Part shown: piece by piece, positions 43,142-52,168 of the stretch
Layout of the letters: every line of letters begins with the position of its first letter
Position numbering within the stretch: position 1 is the stretch's first letter
From: PHAA01 sp034927445
GTDB lineage: Bacteria > Bacillota > Syntrophomonadia > Syntrophomonadales > Syntrophomonadaceae
Reading direction: 5' to 3'
NCBI GenBank assembly: GCA_034927445.1
Contig: JAYFPZ010000028.1
Span: 29,324 to 93,323 of the forward strand
Length of the DNA: 64,000 nt
Translations under genes and position numbers: made by a program
The notes under the pieces: generated by a model
What the model was told of the DNA's origin: nothing
Seen by the model: the letters and a program-made list of their open reading frames with translations, nothing else
Database searches by the model: none

Positions 43142-43289
43142 GATATCGCTGATTTTAAGGGATTATCGCTGATCTTTTTATAGGGTCGTTGTTAATAGTG
43201 AATTTGCGATAATCATGTGGATCAGCGATATCACAGACTATTCTGGGTTCTGTAATTGACAATATCTGCGGCTCTTTTAGTCCGCGTCC
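43142..43289. repeat. Degenerate repeat between gap and pgk
   Basis: GATATCGCTGAT (43,142-43,153) and ATCAGCGATATC (43,221-43,232) are a perfect 12-base inverted pair; ATTATCGCTGATC recurs at 43,162. TTTTAGTCCGCGTCCA at the far end matches one end of the MITE-like elements at 39,351 and 53,592. This looks like a deleted third copy. Confidence 0.55.
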
Positions 43290-43294
43290 ATTTA

Positions 43295-44305
43295 CTACCT
43301 TAAACCCTTGCCGGCTATATAGGCAGCCAGGTCTAGAATCCGCAGTGAATATGCCCATTCATTGTCATACCAAGCCACTACTTTGGCCATTTTATCGCCC
43401 ATGGTCATAGTGAGCAGGCCATCCAGCACCGCGGAATGACTCTCATCATTGTAATCATGTGACACCAGCGGCACCTCGGTATATTTAAGGACACCTTTCA
43501 AGTAGGTGGCCGCCGCCTGCCGGTAAGCCGCATTGATGGCTTCAACCGTAGCTGCCTTGGCCAGTTCAACCGTAAGATCCAGCAATGATACGTTGGGGGT
43601 GGGAACTCTTATGGCCAAGCCGTCCAGCTTGCCCTCCAGCTCGGGTATTACCAGGCCAATCGCACTGGCAGCCCCGGTTGAGGTGGGAATCATTGATACC
43701 CCGGCCGCCCGCGCTCTTCTTAGGTCATCATGTTCCAAATCCAACACCCGTTGGTCATTGGTATAGGAATGGACGGTAGTCATCATCCCTTTTACGATCC
43801 CGAATTCCTTCACCAGTACTTGGGCTACCGGTGCCAGGCAGTTGGTAGTGCAGGAAGCATTAGACAAAATATGATGCTGGGCCGGATTATACTGGTCATT
43901 ATTAACCCCCATTACGATCGTCAAATCAGAGTTCTTACCGGGTGCGGTGATAATGACCTTGGCTGCCCCCGCCTGCAGGTGTTTGGAGGCTTTGTCATGG
44001 CTTCTAAATTTCCCGGTTCCTTCTACTACTATGTCTACGCCTAGATCTTTCCAGGGGAGCTTTTCGGGGTCCTTCTCGGATAAATATTTAAAAGTCCTGC
44101 CCGCCGCGTTAATACTGTCCCCCACTACGGACACATCGCCGGGAAATTCACCATGAATCGAATCGTATTTAAATAAATGCGCTCCTCCCTTGGGATCTCC
44201 CAAATCGTTTACCGCTACCAGTTCCAAATCCTCTCTCTGCATAGCCGCTCTTGCGACCAGTCTGCCTATGCGTCCGAAACCGTTGATAGCAAATTTAACT
44301 GCCAT
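43295..44305 (-). CDS. gap: Glyceraldehyde-3-phosphate dehydrogenase
   Basis: 336 residues; NAD-dependent oxidation and phosphorylation of glyceraldehyde-3-phosphate. INGFGRIGRL forms the NAD fold, SNASCTTNCLAPV carries the catalytic cysteine, and HSYTNDQRVLD the partner histidine region. WYDNEWAYSLRI closes the domain. The start codon shares a base with the cggR stop, so it is translated together with its regulator, as in Bacillus. Confidence 0.97.
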   Translation of the reverse strand: MAVKFAINGFGRIGRLVARAAMQREDLELVAVNDLGDPKGGAHLFKYDSIHGEFPGDVSVVGDSINAAGRTFKYLSEKDPEKLPWKDLGVDIVVEGTGKFRSHDKASKHLQAGAAKVIITAPGKNSDLTIVMGVNNDQYNPAQHHILSNASCTTNCLAPVAQVLVKEFGIVKGMMTTVHSYTNDQRVLDLEHDDLRRARAAGVSMIPTSTGAASAIGLVIPELEGKLDGLAIRVPTPNVSLLDLTVELAKAATVEAINAAYRQAAATYLKGVLKYTEVPLVSHDYNDESHSAVLDGLLTMTMGDKMAKVVAWYDNEWAYSLRILDLAAYIAGKGLR

Positions 44306-45336
44306 TAAACCTCATCCTTTCCGAATATTATTTGTTGGGCTGCGCCCTCATCAGTTATCAGGACCTTTTCCTGTCCATTCTGCAAAACTGCCTTAATGGC
44401 TTGAGCCTTATTACTGCCGCCGGCCACAGCGACAACCAGGCCAATGTTCTTCAGGTCATCACGTTCCAGTCCTATCCCGGGTATTTCAAATATTATTCTG
44501 CCCCGACGATCGTAATAATATCTAAGTGCTTCTCCAACCGCATCGTGATCATGCAAATAGTCCAGATCGTTTGCGGACAATCCCCGGCGTTTTGCCATTT
44601 CCATCGCTGCTCCGATACCGTGCACCAGAATATTGGCTGATTTGATAGTTTGTATAACCTCGCTGATATGAATATCTTTTTTTAATGCTGCCGCGGTACT
44701 TTCTTCTACATTATCCGGTATATGCAGCAGCCGATAGTTTCCTCCGATCCTCCTGGCGATTTTGGCGGCGATGTTGCCGGCCTGGAGTTCGACATCCTGC
44801 CCCAACCCTCCTCGAGCAGGAACGACGCAAACCTGACCCTCACCTGCGCCCTCCCGCATGAAATCCGCCACCTGGGCCAGGGTGGTTCCTCCGGTTACGG
44901 CCAGAATGCAGGCCGGATATAATTTTTTATGCAGGAACTCGGCTCCGGCCCGGCCTAAATCTTTCTTGGTAAATTCACTTAAGTATGAATCTCCGGGAAC
45001 AATTATAACTTCATCCAGCCCAAAGCGCTCCTTCAAGCGGTCGCTAAGGGTCTGGATATTAAACAACCAGGGAACATATTCATCAATGTCGCGCAGCAAT
45101 TCTTCCCCGTAAGCGGTCAGATATATCCCGGCGGGAGTAGTCTGCAACGCCCCCCGGGCTTTAAGCATATCTACTTCCGTACGCACCACCCTTTCCGGAC
45201 AGCGCACATTTTTCCCCAGTTGACGCCGGCCGATGGGCTGGTTGTGGAGAATCTGCCTTAATATTTGATATCTGGTTATCATAAGTTCTGTGACTTCTGG
45301 AGCGAAACGTTCTATAACCGCAAATAGTTTATTCAT
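44305..45336 (-). CDS. cggR: Central glycolytic genes regulator CggR
   Basis: 343-residue SorC/DeoR-type repressor. N-terminal HTH (ILHNQPIGRRQLGKNVRCPERVVRTEVDML), then a sugar-phosphate-binding domain with LAVTGGTTLAQV, GIGAAMEMAKRRGL and VAVAGGSNKAQAI. In Bacillus it responds to fructose-1,6-bisphosphate and represses its own operon. A GGGACA...TGTCCC palindrome lies between its promoter and start. It is the first gene of the glycolytic run. Confidence 0.95.
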   Translation of the reverse strand: MNKLFAVIERFAPEVTELMITRYQILRQILHNQPIGRRQLGKNVRCPERVVRTEVDMLKARGALQTTPAGIYLTAYGEELLRDIDEYVPWLFNIQTLSDRLKERFGLDEVIIVPGDSYLSEFTKKDLGRAGAEFLHKKLYPACILAVTGGTTLAQVADFMREGAGEGQVCVVPARGGLGQDVELQAGNIAAKIARRIGGNYRLLHIPDNVEESTAAALKKDIHISEVIQTIKSANILVHGIGAAMEMAKRRGLSANDLDYLHDHDAVGEALRYYYDRRGRIIFEIPGIGLERDDLKNIGLVVAVAGGSNKAQAIKAVLQNGQEKVLITDEGAAQQIIFGKDEV

Positions 45337-45366
45337 GCACTGCCCTCGGGATGTATTTTATGCGCA

Positions 45367-45382
45367 GGGACAAATATGTCCC
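45367..45382. promoter_or_regulatory. Probable CggR operator
   Basis: GGGACAAATATGTCCC, 31 bases upstream of the cggR start and downstream of its promoter. It resembles the Bacillus CggR box (CGGGAC-N6-TGTC), though the spacer is one base shorter and only one unit is seen. Repression by roadblock is expected. Confidence 0.65.
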
Positions 45383-45425
45383 ACCGGCCTCAAATAATAC
45401 CCTTATTTATTTTTCTCACGGAATT

Positions 45426-45434
45426 ATTATAGCA
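45426..45434 (-). promoter_or_regulatory. Extended -10 promoter of the glycolytic operon
   Basis: On the - strand TGCTATAAT, a perfect extended -10 element, about 90 bases before cggR. No good -35 is present. The transcript would start near 45,419 and cross the CggR operator. Confidence 0.65.
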
Positions 45435-45468
45435 CATTAAGATATATATGAGGTATAAATAATAAATA

Positions 45469-46863
45469 TTAATATCTTTTTCTGACGCTGGTTGATGAAA
45501 TACCCATTTCCTGCCGGTATTTGGCCACTGTTCGCCGGGAAATTTTTATGCCCTGATCACTTAGTATTTCGACAATATGCTGGTCGCTGAGCGGGTTGTT
45601 GGAGTCTTCATTGGTAATAATCTCCTCCAGCCTGCTCTTAATACTCTTGGCGGAAATTTTGCTGACCCCTTCCTCACTTTTTACCCCGGTGCTGAAGAAA
45701 TATTTGAGTTCAAACAGCCCCTTGGGGGTTTGAATATACTTCTTGGAAGTGGCGCGGCTGACCGTAGACTCGTGCACTTCGACCAAATCGGCAACCTGCT
45801 TTAAGTTCAAAGGTTTCAGGTATTTTATGCCTTTTTCGAAAAAATCCCTCTGAATATCTACAATACAGCGGATCACTTTATCCAGGGTGCGGCGGCGCTG
45901 CTCAATGCTGCGGATAAGCCAGATGGCTGAACCCATTTTCTCTTCCAGGTATTTGCGGGCCTCCGGGGTAAATATCCCCTGCTTGCGGAGCATGGTTTCA
46001 TAAAGTTGATTGATAACCAGACGAGGGGAAGCATTGTCATTCAGAACTACCACATATTCCCCGTCTACTTTTTCCACAATGGCATCCGGTATTATATATT
46101 TGACTTCATCAACTTCGCTGTACTGTAAACCGGGCTTGGGATCCAGGGTGCGAATCAAATCGCAGGCTTCCTGTACTCTTTGCACGGTGGTTTCCAAATG
46201 TTGGGCAATCTTGACAATTCGTCCCGCCGCTAGATCTCTCAAATGGTTGGCAATGATCACTTCCGCCAAGGTATTTTGCCGGCCATAGTATTTGAGCTGG
46301 ATCAGCAGGCATTCCTTCAGGTTGCGGGCTCCTACCCCATGGGGATGAAAGGACTGAACCAAAGTCGTAACTTTTTCAATTATGTCACAGCTCGCACCGG
46401 TTGCGGCGGCGATTTCTTCGGGCTCTACGCAGAGATAACCATGCGAGTCGATATTGCCGATGATGTATTGTCCTACTAATAAATCTTCGGGGCTTTTGCA
46501 GGCCAGGTTCAATTGGAATTGGAGGTGTTCGTAAAGGCTGGGGCGTTCGGTTAAAAAGTTATCAAAGGTCTTGTGGGTAGCCTCCCCGGAGGGCATACCA
46601 ATATCTCGGTCATTAAAGTATTCTATCCACTCTTCCGTACCGTTAAATGCATCAGTTTCGTTGTCTTTTTCAGACCCGGAATTATCCGGAAGGGAATCCT
46701 CGCTTTCCCTTTCTTCCAGCAAGGGGTTCTCTTCCAGCTCTCTCTGGGTATATTCCTCCAGTTCGAGCGTGGACATCTGCAGAATGGCAATCGCCAATCT
46801 GAGCTCCGGCGTCATTACCAGTTTTTGTTGTTGTTCCAGAAATATGTCGTTGGTAAGTCTCAT
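45469..46863 (-). CDS. rpoN: RNA polymerase sigma-54 factor
   Basis: 464 residues. N-terminal activator-binding region rich in Gln and Leu (LEQQQKLVMTPELRLAIAILQMSTLELEEY), an acidic region II, the core-binding domain, the HTH (LKQVADLVEVHESTVSRAT), and the RpoN box SRRTVAKYRQEMGI. It directs transcription from -24/-12 promoters with enhancer-binding ATPases. It lies between whiA and cggR on the same strand. No sigma-54 activator is in this window. Confidence 0.96.
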   Translation of the reverse strand: MRLTNDIFLEQQQKLVMTPELRLAIAILQMSTLELEEYTQRELEENPLLEERESEDSLPDNSGSEKDNETDAFNGTEEWIEYFNDRDIGMPSGEATHKTFDNFLTERPSLYEHLQFQLNLACKSPEDLLVGQYIIGNIDSHGYLCVEPEEIAAATGASCDIIEKVTTLVQSFHPHGVGARNLKECLLIQLKYYGRQNTLAEVIIANHLRDLAAGRIVKIAQHLETTVQRVQEACDLIRTLDPKPGLQYSEVDEVKYIIPDAIVEKVDGEYVVVLNDNASPRLVINQLYETMLRKQGIFTPEARKYLEEKMGSAIWLIRSIEQRRRTLDKVIRCIVDIQRDFFEKGIKYLKPLNLKQVADLVEVHESTVSRATSKKYIQTPKGLFELKYFFSTGVKSEEGVSKISAKSIKSRLEEIITNEDSNNPLSDQHIVEILSDQGIKISRRTVAKYRQEMGISSTSVRKRY

Positions 46864-46881
46864 TCCCGTCCCTCGCGTTTT

Positions 46882-47817
46882 CTATTCATCAAGTATCGTT
46901 GCAGCAAATCCTTCCAGCTTTTTCATGCGGTAGGCCACACCTGATTTGGTAAGGGGAGGGTCCAGCATAACTCCCATTTCTTTGAAAGTGCTGTCAGGAT
47001 AGTCGAGCCTCAACATGGCTAAATCTCTCAGGTTCGGAGGCAGGCCCTTTACTCCTATTTTATCCAATAACTTTTCAATCATTTCAACTTGTCGTACTGA
47101 TGCATCTACTGTTTTAGCGAGATTGGCAGTTTCACAATTCACTTGACGATTTACCTGGTTGCGCATAGATTTCACTATTCTGACATTTTCAAAATCCAGC
47201 AAAGCTTTGCTCGCCTCAACCAGACGGAGAAAATCAACGATCTTTTCACTTTCTTTTATATAGAGCAAAAGGCTGTTTTTACGTTCACTGATGCGGGCTT
47301 CCAGACTCAGCTTCCGCATTATTTTCTGAACGTCACTTACCAATTTGGAATCATTCAAAACCAATTCCAGATGATAATTTCCTTCCGGCCGATTGATAAA
47401 GCCTCTGCTAATGAATATTCCTCTAAGATAAGCTCTTTTGCAGCAATTCTTGCCCAGCAAGGCCCAATTTACCTGGGGCTTTAAAACATTGTCAAACAGT
47501 CCCAGCTCCTTCAGGCAGATCTGTCCATCCGGCTTGTCAATAGCGGTTTCAACCACATATAATCTTGATTTCTTGAAACGTTTTTTCTCCTGTATCCGGA
47601 CCGTTGATGACAGGCCATAGGCCTCTTTAAGCAATCTGTATACTTTCCGGGCCGGAGTGGCGTTTTCAACTATGGTGGTCAGGCCCAGCTCTCCACTGGG
47701 GTTGGGGGCCAGTTTGCCTCTGAGGATCAGCAATGCCGATAACTCAGCCTTCTGACAGCAGATTTTATCCGGAATTATGCGGGCCAGTTCATTCCGGACA
47801 TCGTTGGAGAAGCTCAT
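46882..47817 (-). CDS. whiA: WhiA sporulation/division regulator
   Basis: 311 residues: an N-terminal LAGLIDADG-like homing-endonuclease fold without nuclease function (CCQKAELSALLILRG ... YLRGIFISRGFINRP ... YHLELVL) and a C-terminal HTH (LPPNLRDLAMLRLDYPDSTFKEMGVML). It is a conserved DNA-binding protein affecting division and chromosome segregation. It begins exactly at the rapZ stop. The yvcK gene that usually lies between rapZ and whiA is absent. Confidence 0.95.
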   Translation of the reverse strand: MSFSNDVRNELARIIPDKICCQKAELSALLILRGKLAPNPSGELGLTTIVENATPARKVYRLLKEAYGLSSTVRIQEKKRFKKSRLYVVETAIDKPDGQICLKELGLFDNVLKPQVNWALLGKNCCKRAYLRGIFISRGFINRPEGNYHLELVLNDSKLVSDVQKIMRKLSLEARISERKNSLLLYIKESEKIVDFLRLVEASKALLDFENVRIVKSMRNQVNRQVNCETANLAKTVDASVRQVEMIEKLLDKIGVKGLPPNLRDLAMLRLDYPDSTFKEMGVMLDPPLTKSGVAYRMKKLEGFAATILDE

Positions 47818-48704
47818 TATGCCTCCTTTTTATATCTGGCCAGATCCCGATGTCTAATAATTACGTTGTAACCCTGCTTTCTGAGCCGCTGCCCAAAATA
47901 GTTGGCCAGTACTACCGAGCGGTGCTGGCCGCCGGTACAACCTATGGATATCGCTAAATTGGTTTTGCCTTCCTGAATGTAATGGGGTATCAAGAATTTA
48001 AGCAGATTTAAAAATCGTTTGGAGAAGGACTTGGTAATCTCAGATCCTAGAACGTAGCGTATAACTTCATCATCCTCACCGGTTTGCTTGGTCATAACCG
48101 GATCGTAAAAAGGATTGGGCAGGAAGCGCACATCCATCATAATATCACAATCTAAAGGTATTCCCATCTTATAACCGAATGAAACCACATTAATTGAAAA
48201 ACTGCCGGTTTTACTCTCACTGTATAACTCGGTCAATTTTTCTTTCAGTTGGCGGGGGGTTGTGTCCGAAGTATCCAGGACAACATTGGCCCGGCCCCTG
48301 AGTTCTTCCAGTATATTGCGCTCCATCCGAATAGCATCCAGCAAGCGGTCGTTAGGTGCCAGAGGATGCCGCCGCCGCGATTCCTTAAACCGGCGGACCA
48401 GCACCTCGTCCGAGGCTTCCAGGAAGAGTATTTCATAAGCCAGATTATTCTCATCCATTTCCGAAAGTGATTGGGAAAGATTATGGAAAAAGTCACCGCC
48501 GCGTACGTCGATGACTAGTGCCACCTTAACCACTTTCCCCTCGGATTGCATACTTAATTCAATGAATTTTTTTAACAAAGCCGGAGGCATATTATCCACA
48601 CAGTAGTAACCCAGGTCTTCCATGCAGTTGGCGGTCTGAGTCTTCCCCGCTCCGGACAACCCGGTAATTATTAGGACATGTAGACTAGTAAGTTCCTCGG
48701 CCAC
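47817..48704 (-). CDS. rapZ: RapZ/YvcJ nucleotide-binding protein
   Basis: 295-residue P-loop protein: Walker A IITGLSGAGKTQT, VIDVRGGD, and the C-terminal IGCTGGQHRSV phosphosugar-binding site. In Bacillus (YvcJ) it binds ATP/GTP; in E. coli it regulates GlmS through an sRNA. CAGGAGGAAAGCAC selects the GTG at 48,704 over the ATG at 48,743. TATAAT on this strand at 48,788-48,793 may serve as its -10. Its stop overlaps the whiA start. Confidence 0.94.
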   Translation of the reverse strand: MAEELTSLHVLIITGLSGAGKTQTANCMEDLGYYCVDNMPPALLKKFIELSMQSEGKVVKVALVIDVRGGDFFHNLSQSLSEMDENNLAYEILFLEASDEVLVRRFKESRRRHPLAPNDRLLDAIRMERNILEELRGRANVVLDTSDTTPRQLKEKLTELYSESKTGSFSINVVSFGYKMGIPLDCDIMMDVRFLPNPFYDPVMTKQTGEDDEVIRYVLGSEITKSFSKRFLNLLKFLIPHYIQEGKTNLAISIGCTGGQHRSVVLANYFGQRLRKQGYNVIIRHRDLARYKKEA

Positions 48705-48824
48705 GTGCTTTCCTCCTGTACCTAAGCGCTCCATTCCGTACAATCCCTGTGGGGATTTGCAGTTCTTACAGTATTTTACCCTATTTAATTATAGCAGATA
48801 TAGCCTGATTGTCCCGAAATCAAT

Positions 48825-49850
48825 TTATACTTTTGCCAATTCTGCTTTAAGATAGTCAATTGTTTCCACCGGGGTCGGGTTTATACCATACTCCAGCGCC
48901 AGATAGAAGCTGGCATAATCACCGATATAAGCCAGGGAATAAAATTTGGCCAGAAACGATTGACCCTGGGATTCAATCTCTATTACCTTTTTCACCTTAT
49001 TTTCAATGATGGATCTGGTTATCTGCATCCGTTTTTGCACCCGGGGATGGTCCTCGGGGTCTCGCAGCATCACTACTACCATCCGTTTGAGCAGGTCGGC
49101 GGGGGCATCGAATCCCACTATCTCATTATGATTAAGCTCCGGAAAGATATTGAAATAGGCCGGAGCCTTGGAGTTCTCATTTATCTGGGCTTTCCAGCGC
49201 ATGGCAGCAATCTCGGTATGCATCGAACTTCCCCAGATTATCGGCAGACTGTCTTTCAACTCCCGGGCAATAACCCGAGCTGGATTATCCGGCAATTCCA
49301 CTCCGGGGTGAATTTGCTCCCGGACTGTCTGCAGAATCTCGACCGTTTCCTCCAGATCCAAGGTTGCGCCCGCAACCAGAGCCAGATCCTGCAAAACCAG
49401 AGCCAGAGGGGCAAACAGGTATCCGGTGGCGGCCCGGGGAGAAAGTCCTCCTGGAACTTTTAGTACCGCACACCCGTCATACTCCGCCATCTCCGCCAGT
49501 TTGCCTCCGCTGGTAACTGCAACCACGGCGGCCCCTTGCTTGACTGCCTGCCGGTAAGCACTCAGAGTCTCTTCGGTATTGCCCGAATAACTTACGGCCA
49601 GGACCAGGCTATCCTGGTTGACATAACCGGGCATATCATAATCCCGATTCACCATTATCGGGATATTCGCCTTAAGCAGACCATAAGTGCGCAATATGTC
49701 ACCGCCAATAGCGGATCCGCCCAGACCGGTAACGATTATATTATGGTATTGGCGCCGATATTTTGGGGGAAGCTCACCCCTTAACCGCATTATCTCTGCA
49801 AACTGGTCAGGCAACCCCCACAAGTAACCTTGCATTTTCTCAGCCGTCAT
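48825..49850 (-). CDS. Bifunctional phosphoglucose/phosphomannose isomerase
   Basis: 341-residue SIS-domain protein: TGLGGSAIGGDIL, AVSYSGNTEETL (the SIS phosphate loop), GLSPRAATGYLF, and the C-terminal bact-PGI region with ELNHNEIVGF carrying the catalytic histidine/glutamate. It interconverts aldose and ketose 6-phosphates and replaces a classical Pgi. AAAGGTGG supports the ATG at 49,850, which overlaps the end of the kinase gene; an open frame further upstream lies inside that gene. Confidence 0.88.
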   Translation of the reverse strand: MTAEKMQGYLWGLPDQFAEIMRLRGELPPKYRRQYHNIIVTGLGGSAIGGDILRTYGLLKANIPIMVNRDYDMPGYVNQDSLVLAVSYSGNTEETLSAYRQAVKQGAAVVAVTSGGKLAEMAEYDGCAVLKVPGGLSPRAATGYLFAPLALVLQDLALVAGATLDLEETVEILQTVREQIHPGVELPDNPARVIARELKDSLPIIWGSSMHTEIAAMRWKAQINENSKAPAYFNIFPELNHNEIVGFDAPADLLKRMVVVMLRDPEDHPRVQKRMQITRSIIENKVKKVIEIESQGQSFLAKFYSLAYIGDYASFYLALEYGINPTPVETIDYLKAELAKV

Positions 49851-50856
49851 TATTTTTGCCACCTTTCTTATGTAATGAACTGCCAGGCCTCTTCCTTGCC
49901 AGATCCTGCAACACCGCCGCTGCGCAGCCCAGCAGGCCGATATCTTCACCCAACGTGGTAAACTCAAGGATTGAATCATGGCATAAAGCCGGGGAGGCCC
50001 ATTTTTGCAAATATCCCTGCAGTTGCCCCGCCCATAGATCCTGCAGGCCCAGACCGGCTCCTCCTCCGATTATAATTCGATCAGGGTTAAAAATATTTAC
50101 CAGGTTGACCATGGCCATCCCCAGGTATTGGCCTGCCCTGGCAACAATGGCCCGGGCTTCCGGCGAACCCCGGCGGGCGGCCTGGCCGACCTCTGCAGCT
50201 GTTACCGGCAAATCCGGGGAGCCATAATCCTGGAAATTGGGCCATCCCCCCTGCCTGATAATGTTCTCCGCCTGCCGAGCGATTGCGGTGCCTGAGGCCA
50301 GACCTTCCAGGCAAGTGTTTACTTCAATTGATTCCACTCCGGGACCGGCTGAAAACATCATCCGGCCTAGCTCCCCGGCTGCCCCATCGCGTCCTCGATA
50401 CAACTCCCCTTTGATAATGATTCCGCTGCCAATCCCGGTGCTTACCGTCACATAGATTAAATTATCTACCGTTCCTGATTTGCCGAACCTCCACTCTCCC
50501 AGCGCGGCTAGGTTAGCATCATTTTCCAGCAGCAGGGGCCTGCCTAATCTTTGGCTTAGTTCATCCCGCAGGGGAAATTCCCTCCAATTTAAGTTGGGCG
50601 GATCTTTGATGATTCCATGGCAATAATCAAGCGGACCGGGAGCGCCCGCGGCCGCTCCCAGAATATCCTCCGGCTGCACTCCCGTCAGATGCATAAGCTC
50701 CGTTATGGCTGCACTTATGCCGTCCAGAATCTCGGCGGCATCACGCATAGGCCGGGTGGGCTCTTTTTTTCGGGCCAGGATTTGACCATCGGGGGTAATA
50801 ATTCCGCTGAGTATCTTGGTCCCGCCAATATCCAATCCTATGATTGCTTTCGGCAT
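49840..50856 (-). CDS. ROK-family sugar kinase, probable glucokinase
   Basis: 338 residues. IIGLDIGGTKILSGI is the ATP-binding start, GAPGPLD and LENDANLAALGEW hold the sugar site and catalytic aspartate, and TVSTGIGSGIII the phosphate-binding loop. The usual zinc site is damaged: the histidine of GAAGE.GH is Arg (GAAGELGRMMF), and of the CGCG..GC cysteines only one, in NTCLEGLASG, remains. Kinase activity may persist without zinc, but folding differs from typical ROK enzymes. It precedes the isomerase, so the pair feeds glucose into glycolysis. Confidence 0.85.
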   Translation of the reverse strand: MPKAIIGLDIGGTKILSGIITPDGQILARKKEPTRPMRDAAEILDGISAAITELMHLTGVQPEDILGAAAGAPGPLDYCHGIIKDPPNLNWREFPLRDELSQRLGRPLLLENDANLAALGEWRFGKSGTVDNLIYVTVSTGIGSGIIIKGELYRGRDGAAGELGRMMFSAGPGVESIEVNTCLEGLASGTAIARQAENIIRQGGWPNFQDYGSPDLPVTAAEVGQAARRGSPEARAIVARAGQYLGMAMVNLVNIFNPDRIIIGGGAGLGLQDLWAGQLQGYLQKWASPALCHDSILEFTTLGEDIGLLGCAAAVLQDLARKRPGSSLHKKGGKNNDG

Positions 50857-50871
50857 AAAATCACCCCTGAG

Positions 50872-51993
50872 TCATATTTCCTGCAATTCATACTCCGTCT
50901 GTCCCAGACCTATGGCCGCTCCGTGCAGTAGCTGGGCCTTACCGTTAATGCCCGGATGCACCATCTGAAACTTATCTTCCCCCGGTTTTATCCCTTCTAT
51001 TACTGATCCGGGCATAGGTGGCCGGTCATTAACCAGATCAGCACAGGCTTGGTCCAGGGCCACCGGGTCCAGGGATGCCAGAATGCCAATATTCTGAACA
51101 ATCGGATAATCGTTGTACCCATAACAATCGCACTCGGGGCTGACATCCGTAACAAAGGAAATGTATATTACTTTTCCCTCTTTACCTTGTACCGCACCCA
51201 AAGCGTATTCGGCCATCTTCTCCTGCACGGCCTCGGGGGTGGTCCGCCAGTTGACACCAATGGCGCCAAAGAGGCAGGTAACGGCACACTCGCCGCAGCC
51301 CCAGCATTTCTTATCCTGAATATATGCTTTTTCACCTTTTTTATTCCCCGTCCAAGGCTGCATCTCAATTGCATTAGCAGGGCACCACTCTGTACACCGG
51401 GCACAGCCGGTGCATTTATCATCTTTGATTCTGGGCAAAACATCGGAATGCATCTGCTGTTTGCCGCTGCGTGAACCTAAACCCATTCCCATGTTTTTGA
51501 TCGCTCCGCCGAAGCCGGTGAGTTCATGGCATTTAAAATGGGTCATTACGAGCATCGCATCCGCATGATAAGCGGCGCTGCCTATATTGACCTCTTTGAA
51601 GTGCTTGCCGGGGATGGGTACTTTAACATAATCCTTCCCCGTCAGGCCATCCGCAATTATCAGCGGTGCACCCACGACCGCATAATCAAATCCGTTTTGG
51701 ATGGCGGTTTCCAGATGATCCACCGAATTGGCCCGGGTGCCAACGTAAAGCGTATTCGCATCAGTCAGGAACGGTCTTCCCCCCAATTTTTTAACCATCC
51801 CTACTACCCGGCGGACATAAGGCGGTCTAATATAAGCCAGATTGCCGATTTCTCCAAAATGCAGCTTAATGGCTACCAAATCCTTAGGGGCAATCGCATC
51901 TTTCAAGCCGGTCTTTTGCAATAGTTTTTCCACTTTATCAAGAAGACTTGTCTTATGGGTGTTCAGGCTGCTGTAATAAACTTTGGCTGTCAT
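50872..51993 (-). CDS. DUF362 protein with two 4Fe-4S clusters
   Basis: 373 residues. A DUF362 domain (VAIKLHFGEIGNLAYIRPPYVRRVV ... FKCHELTGFGGAIKNMGMGLGSR) surrounds two ferredoxin motifs, CTGCARCTEWCP and CWGCGECAVTC. Common in anaerobes; often called a 4Fe-4S binding protein and possibly involved in electron transfer or metal-centre chemistry. The function is not established. It lies 15 bases upstream of the ROK kinase, so it is probably co-transcribed. Confidence 0.9.
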   Translation of the reverse strand: MTAKVYYSSLNTHKTSLLDKVEKLLQKTGLKDAIAPKDLVAIKLHFGEIGNLAYIRPPYVRRVVGMVKKLGGRPFLTDANTLYVGTRANSVDHLETAIQNGFDYAVVGAPLIIADGLTGKDYVKVPIPGKHFKEVNIGSAAYHADAMLVMTHFKCHELTGFGGAIKNMGMGLGSRSGKQQMHSDVLPRIKDDKCTGCARCTEWCPANAIEMQPWTGNKKGEKAYIQDKKCWGCGECAVTCLFGAIGVNWRTTPEAVQEKMAEYALGAVQGKEGKVIYISFVTDVSPECDCYGYNDYPIVQNIGILASLDPVALDQACADLVNDRPPMPGSVIEGIKPGEDKFQMVHPGINGKAQLLHGAAIGLGQTEYELQEI

Positions 51994-52027
51994 TTCTGTT
52001 TCCTCCCATTTATATTCTTACTTAATA

Positions 52028-52112
52028 ATAGACGCTGGTTCGCTGGGCTCACTCGCTGACCCTCCACCCTACGAGGACTACTGAGGTAAACTTCGTTCAC
52101 TATTAAGGTTGC
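52028..52112 (+). repeat. Dispersed intergenic repeat, family 2, copy 2
   Basis: ATAGACGCTGG ... ACTACTGAGGTAAACTTCGTTCACTATTAAGGTTGC. The reverse complement matches 34,989-35,062 over nearly the full length, and its right part matches 53,680-53,730. It carries the same GTAAAC/GTTCAC hairpin. It fills the space between the HAD and DUF362 genes. Confidence 0.7.
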
Positions 52113-52168
52113 AGCGCTATCATTATCTATTCTATATTTTGATATCCACATACACAGTGGCTTCTACA

